From: Methylobacillus gramineus
Lineage (GTDB): Bacteria > Pseudomonadota > Gammaproteobacteria > Burkholderiales > Methylophilaceae
Reading direction: 5' to 3'
DNA length: 64,000 nucleotides
Assembly: GCF_020532675.1 (NCBI RefSeq)
Contig: NZ_JAJAVE010000003.1
Location: forward strand, 248,001-312,000
Shown here: positions 28,374 through 35,572 of the stretch, one piece after another
How positions within the stretch are numbered: position 1 is the stretch's first letter
Layout of the letters: each line of letters opens with the position of its first letter
The notes under the pieces: generated by a model
What the model was told of the DNA's origin: nothing
What the model saw: only the letters and a program-made list of their open reading frames with translations
Databases searched by the model: none
Translations under genes and position numbers: made by a program

Positions 28374-28540
28374 TGCCTGAGACCTCTATGGGTTTGACTA
28401 GGGTCTAACCCGCTTAAATGGGTAGGACCAACATTTTATTCATTTACCTGCAGAGTGAAAACCGGGCGCACTATTTGCGGTAATGCTGATGCAATTTTCG
28501 CCACTGGCGCAGTAGTCTACTCCAACCCAGCTAGTAGGTT

Positions 28541-28564
28541 AAAAAATCGGAATAGCTGACTCCG
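28541..28564 (-). terminator. Intrinsic terminator after nrdJb
   Basis: Read on the minus strand, CGGAGT and ATTCCG form a 6-bp stem (one G-U pair) with a 5-nt loop, followed by ATTTTTT. It begins 11 bp after the nrdJb stop. Confidence 0.65.
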
Positions 28565-28574
28565 GCGTGACACC

Positions 28575-29273
28575 CTATCCACATTTGCTGTCTCCGCAAT
28601 TCAGGCACGTCAAACAACCGTCCATGACAATGGCAGCCTTGGTATGGCACTTGTTGCAGAGTTGTGCGCTTTTAGGAAAACCTTCTGCATTAATGGGTTC
28701 TTCAGTGTGTTTTTCTAGATATTCGGCACGTTTTTCATTGATGAGTTTTTGTTGGTGTTCGTCGGGGCTCGTCTTTTTTAACATGCCAATCTGGTACAGG
28801 TGTTGCTCCAATACCTCACCGATTTCAGCGACCAGGCTGGGCACATATTTGCCGCCTTTTTTGAAGTAGCCGCCGCTTGGTTCAAACACGCTCTTGAGTT
28901 CTTCCACCAAAAAGGTGATGTCCCCACCCTTGCGGAAGGTGGCAGACATCACGCGTGTCAGAGCCACTATCCACTGAAAATGATCCATGTTCTTGGAGTT
29001 GATGAATATCTCGAAGGGGCGACGATGTTCTTGTGGCGTGCCCTCGTTCATGATCACGTCATTGATGGTGATGTAAAGCGCATGTTCCGTGACTGGAGTC
29101 TTGATCTTATACGTATTGCCTACCAGCATTTCAGGGCGGCTTAGTGGTTCGCCAAGCTGGACGATTTCTGCCAGTTTTTGTTCATGCGCTTTTTGTTCGG
29201 CAGCCGCCTTGGCTTTGTCTTCTTCGGTGATGACGTTATAGCCAGTAATTTTTTTCTCTATCTTGATTGCCAT
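28575..29273 (-). CDS. nrdJb: B12-dependent ribonucleotide reductase, C-terminal subunit NrdJb
   Basis: A 232-aa protein matching the separated C-terminal part of class II ribonucleotide reductase, as in Pseudomonas nrdJa-nrdJb. The central part (about 95-190) carries the TSCPD-type segment (PFEIFINSKNMDHFQWIVALTRV, then VFEPSGGYFKKGGKYVPSLV), and the end is a Cys-rich tail with CNKC, CLTCLNC and a final CG, a zinc-ribbon-like element that likely renews the active-site disulfide. A good Shine-Dalgarno AGGAGA precedes the ATG. It lies 98 bp downstream of nrdJa, and the gap holds an unusual hairpin. Function requires NrdJa. Confidence 0.92.
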   Translation of the reverse strand: MAIKIEKKITGYNVITEEDKAKAAAEQKAHEQKLAEIVQLGEPLSRPEMLVGNTYKIKTPVTEHALYITINDVIMNEGTPQEHRRPFEIFINSKNMDHFQWIVALTRVMSATFRKGGDITFLVEELKSVFEPSGGYFKKGGKYVPSLVAEIGEVLEQHLYQIGMLKKTSPDEHQQKLINEKRAEYLEKHTEEPINAEGFPKSAQLCNKCHTKAAIVMDGCLTCLNCGDSKCG

Positions 29274-29314
29274 GGTGGTCTCCTAATGCAATAGACGCTG
29301 TATCGGGTGTTTTT

Positions 29315-29349
29315 GCTAGAGCAGCGGACTCTTAATCCGCTTGTCTAGC
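29315..29349. other. Intercistronic hairpin resembling a tRNA-Lys anticodon arm
   Basis: GCTAGA (29315-29320) pairs with TCTAGC (29344-29349), a 2x2 internal loop follows, and AGCGGA (29323-29328) pairs with TCCGCT (29336-29341), leaving the 7-nt loop CTCTTAA. On the plus strand the inner arm and loop, with the preceding TAGAGC, read as the D-stem/anticodon arm of a bacterial tRNA-Lys(CUU). Acceptor stem, D-loop and T-arm are absent, so it is not a functional tRNA. It lies between nrdJa and nrdJb, antisense to them in tRNA orientation. Confidence 0.65.
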
Positions 29350-29371
29350 TGGGGTGGCGGTGATTTCAACA

Positions 29372-31531
29372 TTAGAACTTGCCGTAATAACCTTCCTTCA
29401 ATGCATCGTAAAGGTTGGCCGCGCTGTGAATTTCCCCATCATATTCAATCTCGTCATTACCCCTGGCTTCCACCACGGTGCCATCTTCCAGCGTGAATTT
29501 GTAGGTGGTGTTTTCCAGGTCTTTTTCGGTGACCAGCACACCCTGGAAGGCTTCTGGATTGAAGCGGAAAGTGGTGCAACCCTTTAACCCCTTGTCATAG
29601 GCATAGATATAGATATTCTTGAAATCTTCGTAATCGTAGTCGGTGGGGACGTTGATGGTCTTGGAGATGGAGCTGTCTATCCATTTTTGTGCAGCAGCCT
29701 GGATATCCACGTGGGCCTTGGCCTGAATGGTGGATGAATCAAGGAAGTAATCGGGTAATTGCTCTTCCGCTTTGTCTGAAAACGGCATGGCGTTGGCATT
29801 GACCAGTTCACGATAGGCCAGCAGTTCATAGGAAAATACATCGACTTTTTCCTTGGATTTCTTGCCCTCACGAATGACGTTGCGTGAATAATGGTGCGCA
29901 AATGAAGGCTCTATACCGTTGCTCGCATTGTTGGCCAACGACAGTGAGATAGTGCCAGTCGGGGCAATCGAGCTGTGATGGCTAAAGCGAGAGCCGGTCT
30001 TGGCAATTTGCTGGCGTAGTGATTCCGGAAATTGCTGCATGTAGCGACTATATAGCCCCATTAGTACCTTGCCCTTGAGCTTGTCGCCAAGTTTGATCCC
30101 ATCCTTGCCCATTTCCGGGCGTTTGGCTAGCAAGTCCGCGGTGATTTCAAACTCTTCTTCCATGATAGGGGCGGCACCTTTTTCCTCTGCCAGTTCTACG
30201 CCGATTGTCCAACCGACTTCCGCCATGATCTTGGTGACTTCTTCAGTAAATGTGAGGGAGGCACTATCGCCATATTGCATCTTGAGCATGGTGAGAGTGG
30301 AGCCCAGGCCTAGATAGCCCATGCCGTGACGGCGCTTGCGTGCAATTTCGTCACGTTGCTGTTGTAGCGGGAGTCCATTGATCTCGACGACGTTATCCAG
30401 CATGCGGGTAAAGACTGCGACCACTTCGCGATATTCGGCCCAGTCAAAATAGGCCTTGTCAGTAAATGGCTGGCGGACGAATTTGGTCAGATTGATTGAT
30501 CCCAGCAAACAGGCACCGTAAGGAGGTAATGGCTGTTCTCCACAGGGATTGGTAGCGCGGATGTTTTCGCAGTACCAGTTGTTGTTCATTTCATTGACAC
30601 GGTCAATCAGGATGAATCCTGGTTCAGCAAAATCGTAGGTGGATGACATGATGACATCCCACAAACGCTGCGCACGGATAGTCCGGTATACACGGCATGC
30701 CACCTTGCCGTCAGATTCACGGGTCAGGTATTTGCCCTTGACTGGCCATTCCCGCCACACCACCTGGTCTTCATCACCAAGATCAAGAAGATCAATATTG
30801 GCCTCTTTCTCTGTGACGGGAAATGCCAGCTTCCACTCTGCATCAGCCTTCACTGCCTCCATGAATTCCTTGGTAATCAGGCAGGAGAGGTTGAATTGAC
30901 GCAGGCGTCCAGCTTCACGCTTGGCTTTGATGAAGTCGGTCACATCGGGATGCGAAATGTCAAAAGTGGCCATTTGAGCGCCACGGCGACCACCGGCGGA
31001 AGAGACAGTGAAGCACATCTTGTCGTAGATATCCATGAAGGACAGCGGACCGCTGGTATAAGCGCCCGCTCCCGCGACAAATGCCCCTTTGGGCCGTAGC
31101 GTGGAGAATTCGTAACCGATGCCGCAGCCTGCTTTGAGCGTCAGACCTGCTTCATGCACTTTTTCCAAAATACCATCCATGCTGTCTTCGACAATCCCGG
31201 ATACGGTGCAGTTGATCGTGCTGGTGGCGGGCTTGTGTGCTTGTGCGCCGGCATTGGAAGTAATGCGACCTGCCGGAATAGCGCCGCGGCGCAACGCCCA
31301 GAGAAAGCGTTCAAACCACTGTGTGCGTTTTTCTTCCGTGTCCTCAACGTCAGCCAGCGCACGTGCCACGCGTTGGTAAGTATCATCCACGTCCTGGTCG
31401 ATGAAATTGCCCTGCTTGGTTTTCAGGCGATACTTCTTGTCCCAGATGTCCAGAGAAACTGACTGCATCGTCACTTCTGGTACCTCTGACTCCTGATTGG
31501 CTGGGTTAGCAGATTTCACGGCCTTGAGCAT
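29372..31531 (-). CDS. nrdJa: B12-dependent (class II) ribonucleotide reductase, catalytic subunit NrdJa
   Basis: A 719-aa cytoplasmic enzyme that reduces ribonucleotides to deoxyribonucleotides using adenosylcobalamin, with or without oxygen. Visible features: the first redox Cys108 in STINCTVSG, the substrate-site region KAGCGIGYEFSTLRPKGA (about 133-150), and the catalytic triad motif NPCGEQ at 328-333 with the thiyl Cys330 and Glu332. GCTTFRFNP near the C-terminus is also family-typical. The redox tail is carried by the separate nrdJb. Shine-Dalgarno GGAGAAG precedes the ATG. Two NrdR-like boxes upstream suggest repression by NrdR. No nrdAB genes are in the window. Confidence 0.95.
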   Translation of the reverse strand: MLKAVKSANPANQESEVPEVTMQSVSLDIWDKKYRLKTKQGNFIDQDVDDTYQRVARALADVEDTEEKRTQWFERFLWALRRGAIPAGRITSNAGAQAHKPATSTINCTVSGIVEDSMDGILEKVHEAGLTLKAGCGIGYEFSTLRPKGAFVAGAGAYTSGPLSFMDIYDKMCFTVSSAGGRRGAQMATFDISHPDVTDFIKAKREAGRLRQFNLSCLITKEFMEAVKADAEWKLAFPVTEKEANIDLLDLGDEDQVVWREWPVKGKYLTRESDGKVACRVYRTIRAQRLWDVIMSSTYDFAEPGFILIDRVNEMNNNWYCENIRATNPCGEQPLPPYGACLLGSINLTKFVRQPFTDKAYFDWAEYREVVAVFTRMLDNVVEINGLPLQQQRDEIARKRRHGMGYLGLGSTLTMLKMQYGDSASLTFTEEVTKIMAEVGWTIGVELAEEKGAAPIMEEEFEITADLLAKRPEMGKDGIKLGDKLKGKVLMGLYSRYMQQFPESLRQQIAKTGSRFSHHSSIAPTGTISLSLANNASNGIEPSFAHHYSRNVIREGKKSKEKVDVFSYELLAYRELVNANAMPFSDKAEEQLPDYFLDSSTIQAKAHVDIQAAAQKWIDSSISKTINVPTDYDYEDFKNIYIYAYDKGLKGCTTFRFNPEAFQGVLVTEKDLENTTYKFTLEDGTVVEARGNDEIEYDGEIHSAANLYDALKEGYYGKF

Positions 31532-31608
31532 GGGTCTTCTTCTCCGTTGAGGGCTAGATACGCCGTTTTTTTAAGGTTGCAGGCTGCGCGCCACAACTTA
31601 GCTGTACA

Positions 31609-31655
31609 CCACAAGATATAGTGATTGCATGAAAAATTATGTCATTTTGTTGTGT
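31609..31655. promoter_or_regulatory. Tandem NrdR-box-like sites upstream of nrdJa
   Basis: CCACAAGATATAGTGA (31609-31624) matches the NrdR box acaCwAtATaTwGtgt at 13 of 16 positions. Exactly 31 bp further, TGTCATTTTGTTGTGT (31640-31655) matches at about 10, with its right half nearly perfect. Spacing of 31-32 bp, three helical turns, is typical of NrdR operators. The rest of the 356-bp gap to the next gene shows nothing recognisable. Confidence 0.7.
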
Positions 31656-31887
31656 CGGTCAAGGGTAATTTTTGGTGCGTATGCGCAATTCCTGGGCATG
31701 TAAAACTGGCATGCCCCGGCCGGCCTGAAATAGCGGTGATTTTAGTTAAGGTGAGTCCTTGCTCACTACAGTGAAAATAAATGGTATGTGCAAAAAAGGG
31801 ATAGCAGGATCAGAAGATTTGATGAGGAGCATGAGAGAAAGACTGGCGATACTTAGTAAAAAATTTCCCTCAAATAAGTGTTGGAAA

Positions 31888-32739
31888 TTAGTTGGATGAT
31901 TGTGCTGGTTTGGCCATCAATCTGGGCCATGCCTCAACCCAGCAACAATAATGATCAAATCCCGGAATGATGACGATCTCTGGCTGCTGATCTCTGGGGA
32001 ACCGGTGTTGATAGGACTGCGTCAAGCCAGGCGTAATCACGTTGTCGCGTTCGCCTACGTAATGTAATTGAGGTACGGATCGGAGTGTAGGCCAGGCATC
32101 GGATGGGTTGAGCGAACCTGATAATGGACTCAATTGTTGCTGGGAAGTCCATGCGGCAATATCCAGATTGCCAGCAACGGTGATGAGTGTTGCGATGTCA
32201 TGACGTCTTGCTGCGGTGAGGGCGGCTACCGCACCACCGCCTGAATACCCGACTAGCACAAGACGGTTGGCACCATATCGTTGCTTCAATTGTGTGATGG
32301 CTTGATCTGTTGAAGCGATCACGGCAGCTGCGAAGCGCTCATTCGTCCAGTAGCGGGTGCTACAGTTACGCCGATCTGCTGCATCCACATATTGGCAAGG
32401 TCGTGCCAGGTAGACTGCATGATGGTGGGGGTCGGTTAAGGCCAGTTTCAATGCCAATGGATTGCGTGGTGTGGGATCTAATGACGGTGTATATGCATTG
32501 ACCCAGGCTAGCCCATCTCCTTCAATATAAATTGTCAGAGTATCAGTGGCAGCCAAGTGGGGTGGAACAAATGCGGCCAATGCAAATGTCCCTGCGTCCA
32601 GATTCAAGCGTTGCCAACCAGCCTCTGTGGCCACTTTCTCGGCAGCTACATGCCTATCCTGTGCAGTGGGCATTGCCGTACATGCGGCAAGACATAAGCT
32701 CATGAGGCAGAGGTAGTAGGATTTCATATGCAGTGGCAT
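31888..32739 (-). CDS. Alpha/beta-hydrolase lipoprotein
   Basis: A 283-aa predicted lipoprotein with an alpha/beta-hydrolase fold. The signal peptide ends in the lipobox LAAC, Cys19, so it should be anchored in a membrane facing the periplasm. The nucleophile elbow is GYSGGG near residue 167 (in RLVLVGYSGGGAVAALTAA), the acid probably lies in the GERDNVITPG segment, and the His is in IPGFDHYCCW near the C-terminus. Esterase or lipase activity is likely; the substrate is unknown. Two start codons are possible (32739 and 32727); the signal peptide fits either and neither has a clear ribosome-binding site. It stands alone. Confidence 0.85.
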   Translation of the reverse strand: MPLHMKSYYLCLMSLCLAACTAMPTAQDRHVAAEKVATEAGWQRLNLDAGTFALAAFVPPHLAATDTLTIYIEGDGLAWVNAYTPSLDPTPRNPLALKLALTDPHHHAVYLARPCQYVDAADRRNCSTRYWTNERFAAAVIASTDQAITQLKQRYGANRLVLVGYSGGGAVAALTAARRHDIATLITVAGNLDIAAWTSQQQLSPLSGSLNPSDAWPTLRSVPQLHYVGERDNVITPGLTQSYQHRFPRDQQPEIVIIPGFDHYCCWVEAWPRLMAKPAQSSN

Positions 32740-32878
32740 AAATTGGGAGGGTATTAAACAGTCATGCCCTGAGTGACCGTCCTAAAACAGCTTGAGTCGT
32801 AGATGTTGACCAAGTTCAGAAAACCCTTGAGTGATCAAATGAGTTATTACCACCATTAACTTACCAAAACCCAATTAA

Positions 32879-32915
32879 AAAAGCTGAGCTCTGTGATATA
32901 CAGAGCTCAGCTTAA
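32879..32915 (-). terminator. Strong intrinsic terminator after the autotransporter gene
   Basis: AAGCTGAGCTCTGT and ACAGAGCTCAGCTT form a perfect 14-bp stem with a 5-nt loop; on the minus strand a TTTTTT run follows at 32877-32882. It lies about 140 bp after the autotransporter stop. The rest of the 313-bp gap holds nothing recognisable. Confidence 0.85.
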
Positions 32916-33052
32916 CAGGTCTTAACCACCACTATGAATATCCAATGTGATTGAATCAGTGCAAATCGCCAGGCTTTTGAAAATCAAGATAATTGCCCAT
33001 GATCTTTACTTGCTATGTTTATCCCATATATTCGACCACGCTGGACATGGAT

Positions 33053-34753
33053 TTAGAATTTCCAGTGCGCTACAAATTGTCCTGTAACAGCGCTATAACC
33101 TGTGGTTCTTTCACCATCGAGTTGCAGCGACAATGAGAAGTTATCGCTCTTTTGCAGCCTTAATGCACCGCCTAGACTATAGGTATTTCTGGCAATTTCC
33201 TGACCTTCAGTTTTAAATGCTGAGCCACCACCAATGAAATTGGTGGTCGTATTTAAACCATCATTCTTGAAGTCATGTCTCCAGCCAACCTGTACTGATG
33301 GAACCAAGCGCATGCCATTTGACAATTCATATTCGCTTGAAAATTTCACCGCCAATAAGCTGCGGATACGATCAGCAGACTCATCTTTAAATTTCATGGA
33401 CAGTGGGCCTGCACCTTTTTCTGTATAACCATTCTGTTGAAGGTTAATCCATTCCATCCCAACAATAGGTGTGATTTTAGAACGTTCGCCAATCGCTAAT
33501 GGATAACCAACATTGATACGGCCCGCGACTTGATCGCTGTCATAATCACTTTTGGCAATTCCGCTAATAGTGGTATTGCGTGAGCTGTCATAGTTTTGTC
33601 TAGCATAAGCCAGCATGCTTTCCAGATACCATTTGCCAAAATCCTTGGCTGCGTAGGCAGTCAGTTGATAAGTTTTGATATCGCTATGATCACCGTCACG
33701 GAAATTGGTCATGTTGACATTGGTTTTTGCATAGGTGAACGCTGTCCCTACTACCCAATTGTTTTCCAGTAATGTATCGCCACCAAATGCCATGCCTGTC
33801 GTGCTCATGTCATAACCCGCAAATCCTGAGCGCATATCCTGATTGCCGCGACCGCCAAATACCTTGGTCCAGAAACCGTATTTCTTTATGTCGTTGTTGA
33901 ATAATGTGGAGAGGTCGCCATTCGCTGCCAGTTTGATTTTTCCTGCTTTCAGGTCTTCAACGGCGCTAGTTTGAAAGCTATCTGTACGCAACGCGTCCAA
34001 GCGCATTTGTACTGTATCTAGATTGCCAGTTACTGTTTGTGTGGCCGCAAACCCTGACGCCTGGCTGGTGTTCGGGGCAATGCGGTTAAGGGCAGCGGTT
34101 TGTTGCTCTTTAGAAAGCAAAACCAGGTCTGCCAGAGTATTGCTCATGGTGGTATTGGCATTGCCGACTAGGCTATCTAGCACTGCAGCTGCGCCGGAGC
34201 TATTTTGAGTTGAGTTTGGCGTGAATAGCCCGCCTCCCAGAATGGAGGCATCTAGAATCACCGAGTTAGATAAAATAACAAAATTGACTGGTTCCCATTC
34301 TTGGGTTGGATTCTGGATGGGAATATACGTAAAAGTATAAGTACCTGGAGAGAGGTTGCTAAATGTAGCACCTTGCCAGGATTGAGCAATATGTCCGGAT
34401 TGTGGTGTACCTACTAAGGTTGAGCCATTTGAGTAGAAATTCGTAACGCCATCAATGAGCCCTGCTGGTTTATTAGTGACAAGCAGTGTGAAGGGCACTG
34501 TTGACAAATAGTTACTTGGCCCTGCGACTTCAAGACTACCTTCTGTGAAGCTAGTATTTCCATGATATGTGCCATACCAGAAAGTCACTGCACCTGCTCC
34601 GGCATTTTCATAACCTACAGACGAGGTGTGGGCGTATAAGTTGGGCGTAAATAATGCGCTTAGGATAGTTGCAATAGTGAGTTTCGTCTTGAGGTTCTCT
34701 ATTGATCTGTTGCTGCCTTGTATGTGCTGCATTGTGATATTTGTTTTTGCCAT
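33053..34753 (-). CDS. Autotransporter with short passenger domain
   Basis: A 566-aa type V secretion protein. A long signal region precedes the cleavage site after NLYA (about residue 41). The passenger (about 42-200) is short and lacks the usual long beta-helix repeats; it begins HTSSVGYENAGAGAVTFWYG, a motif seen in cell-surface proteins that may be retained as small beta-sandwich domains. A linker with many Asn/Ser and a helical section (about 205-275) leads to the C-terminal autotransporter beta-barrel (about 295-566), which has FWTKVFGGRGNQD at its start and ends FVAHWKF with terminal Phe. Shine-Dalgarno GGGGAG is good. Adhesion or cell-surface function is a guess. Three two-component or receptor-type genes follow upstream. 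Confidence 0.88.
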   Translation of the reverse strand: MAKTNITMQHIQGSNRSIENLKTKLTIATILSALFTPNLYAHTSSVGYENAGAGAVTFWYGTYHGNTSFTEGSLEVAGPSNYLSTVPFTLLVTNKPAGLIDGVTNFYSNGSTLVGTPQSGHIAQSWQGATFSNLSPGTYTFTYIPIQNPTQEWEPVNFVILSNSVILDASILGGGLFTPNSTQNSSGAAAVLDSLVGNANTTMSNTLADLVLLSKEQQTAALNRIAPNTSQASGFAATQTVTGNLDTVQMRLDALRTDSFQTSAVEDLKAGKIKLAANGDLSTLFNNDIKKYGFWTKVFGGRGNQDMRSGFAGYDMSTTGMAFGGDTLLENNWVVGTAFTYAKTNVNMTNFRDGDHSDIKTYQLTAYAAKDFGKWYLESMLAYARQNYDSSRNTTISGIAKSDYDSDQVAGRINVGYPLAIGERSKITPIVGMEWINLQQNGYTEKGAGPLSMKFKDESADRIRSLLAVKFSSEYELSNGMRLVPSVQVGWRHDFKNDGLNTTTNFIGGGSAFKTEGQEIARNTYSLGGALRLQKSDNFSLSLQLDGERTTGYSAVTGQFVAHWKF

Positions 34754-34839
34754 GATGCTCCCCTGAGATATTTGCAGTCTTGTGAACGCCTACAAGATGG
34801 AATGCAGGCATGCATTCGGCAGGGATGGTAGCAAAGTGA

Positions 34840-34877
34840 AAAAAAGAAACCCTACTAAAGCCTACAGAGGGTAGGGT
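34840..34877 (-). terminator. Intrinsic terminator after the response-regulator gene
   Basis: On the minus strand ACCCTAC and GTAGGGT pair (34877-34871 with 34855-34849), followed by TTCTTTTTTT. It overlaps the end of the response-regulator gene. Confidence 0.65.
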
Positions 34878-35572
34878 CAATCAATGATGGTCATGGGCTC
34901 GCAGAGCTGATAGCCATAATTGCGGATAGAACGGATGGGATTACCCACTGTGGAATCCAGGGAAACGAGCTTTTTCCTGAGGCGAACGATCAATACCTCT
35001 AGTGAGGCTTTGCTGTATTCGAGCTGGTCATGACTGAGCAGCTCCAGCAGTTGCCATGTCTCCAGGCGGTGTTCTGGAGTACGCAGCAGGGCAAGCAGCA
35101 GCATGGATTCATGCTGGTTGATGGTAACGGAACGCTCATGTTTTTTGAGGGTGAGGGATTGTAGATGTAGCTTGATACCCAGGCTTTCAGTAGCTTGTGG
35201 CTTGAGTCTGCGGGATAAGGCCTGGATGGCAGCACTGATTTCCTCTAGCGATGCTGGCTTGGTCAGGTAAATATCGGCGCCACAGTCATACCCTTGCATT
35301 TTGTGGTTTGCCAGTTGATTGGCGCTGATGATGATAATGCCGATGTCAGGGTAAATATGGCGGATGCGCTGTGTGAGGCTGAGTCCGCTTTCGCCAGGCA
35401 GGTTGATGTCGATCAGCATCATGTCGATGCTGCCAATATCCTTTTGTTCTGGCAGGGCCTCAGCGGAATCCAGCCCGATCACATGGTGTCCCTTGTGACG
35501 CAAGGCGTTGACGGTGACTTCTCGCAGTGCGTCGTGATCTTCCACGACGATGATATTTAATTGGGTAGCCAT
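34877..35572 (-). CDS. OmpR-family response regulator
   Basis: A 231-aa regulator. The receiver domain (about 4-120) has the phospho-acceptor Asp in MLIDINLPGESGLSL, with the acidic pair at VVEDHD and Lys in YLTKPAS. The winged-helix output domain (about 135-228) includes LALLRTPEHRLETWQLLELL and VRLRKKLVSLDS. It overlaps the 3' end of the upstream 7TM-DISM kinase by 16 bp, so the two are translationally coupled and certainly partners. The autotransporter gene starts 124 bp downstream behind a terminator and may be a target, which is only inferred from position. Confidence 0.94.
   Translation of the reverse strand: MATQLNIIVVEDHDALREVTVNALRHKGHHVIGLDSAEALPEQKDIGSIDMMLIDINLPGESGLSLTQRIRHIYPDIGIIIISANQLANHKMQGYDCGADIYLTKPASLEEISAAIQALSRRLKPQATESLGIKLHLQSLTLKKHERSVTINQHESMLLLALLRTPEHRLETWQLLELLSHDQLEYSKASLEVLIVRLRKKLVSLDSTVGNPIRSIRNYGYQLCEPMTIID

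Noticed and set aside
28402-28429. Imperfect inverted repeat GGTCTAACCC / GGGTAGGACC upstream of the soluble hybrid kinase
   Set aside because: Two mismatches in a 10-bp arm and no recognised protein; could be chance.
29317-29345. Possible complete tRNA-Lys gene
   Set aside because: Only the D-stem end and anticodon arm are present; no acceptor stem, D-loop or T-arm can be folded on either side.
34608-34880. 90-codon minus-strand frame overlapping the autotransporter start
   Set aside because: Covers the terminator and signal-peptide region of real genes; composition is arbitrary.
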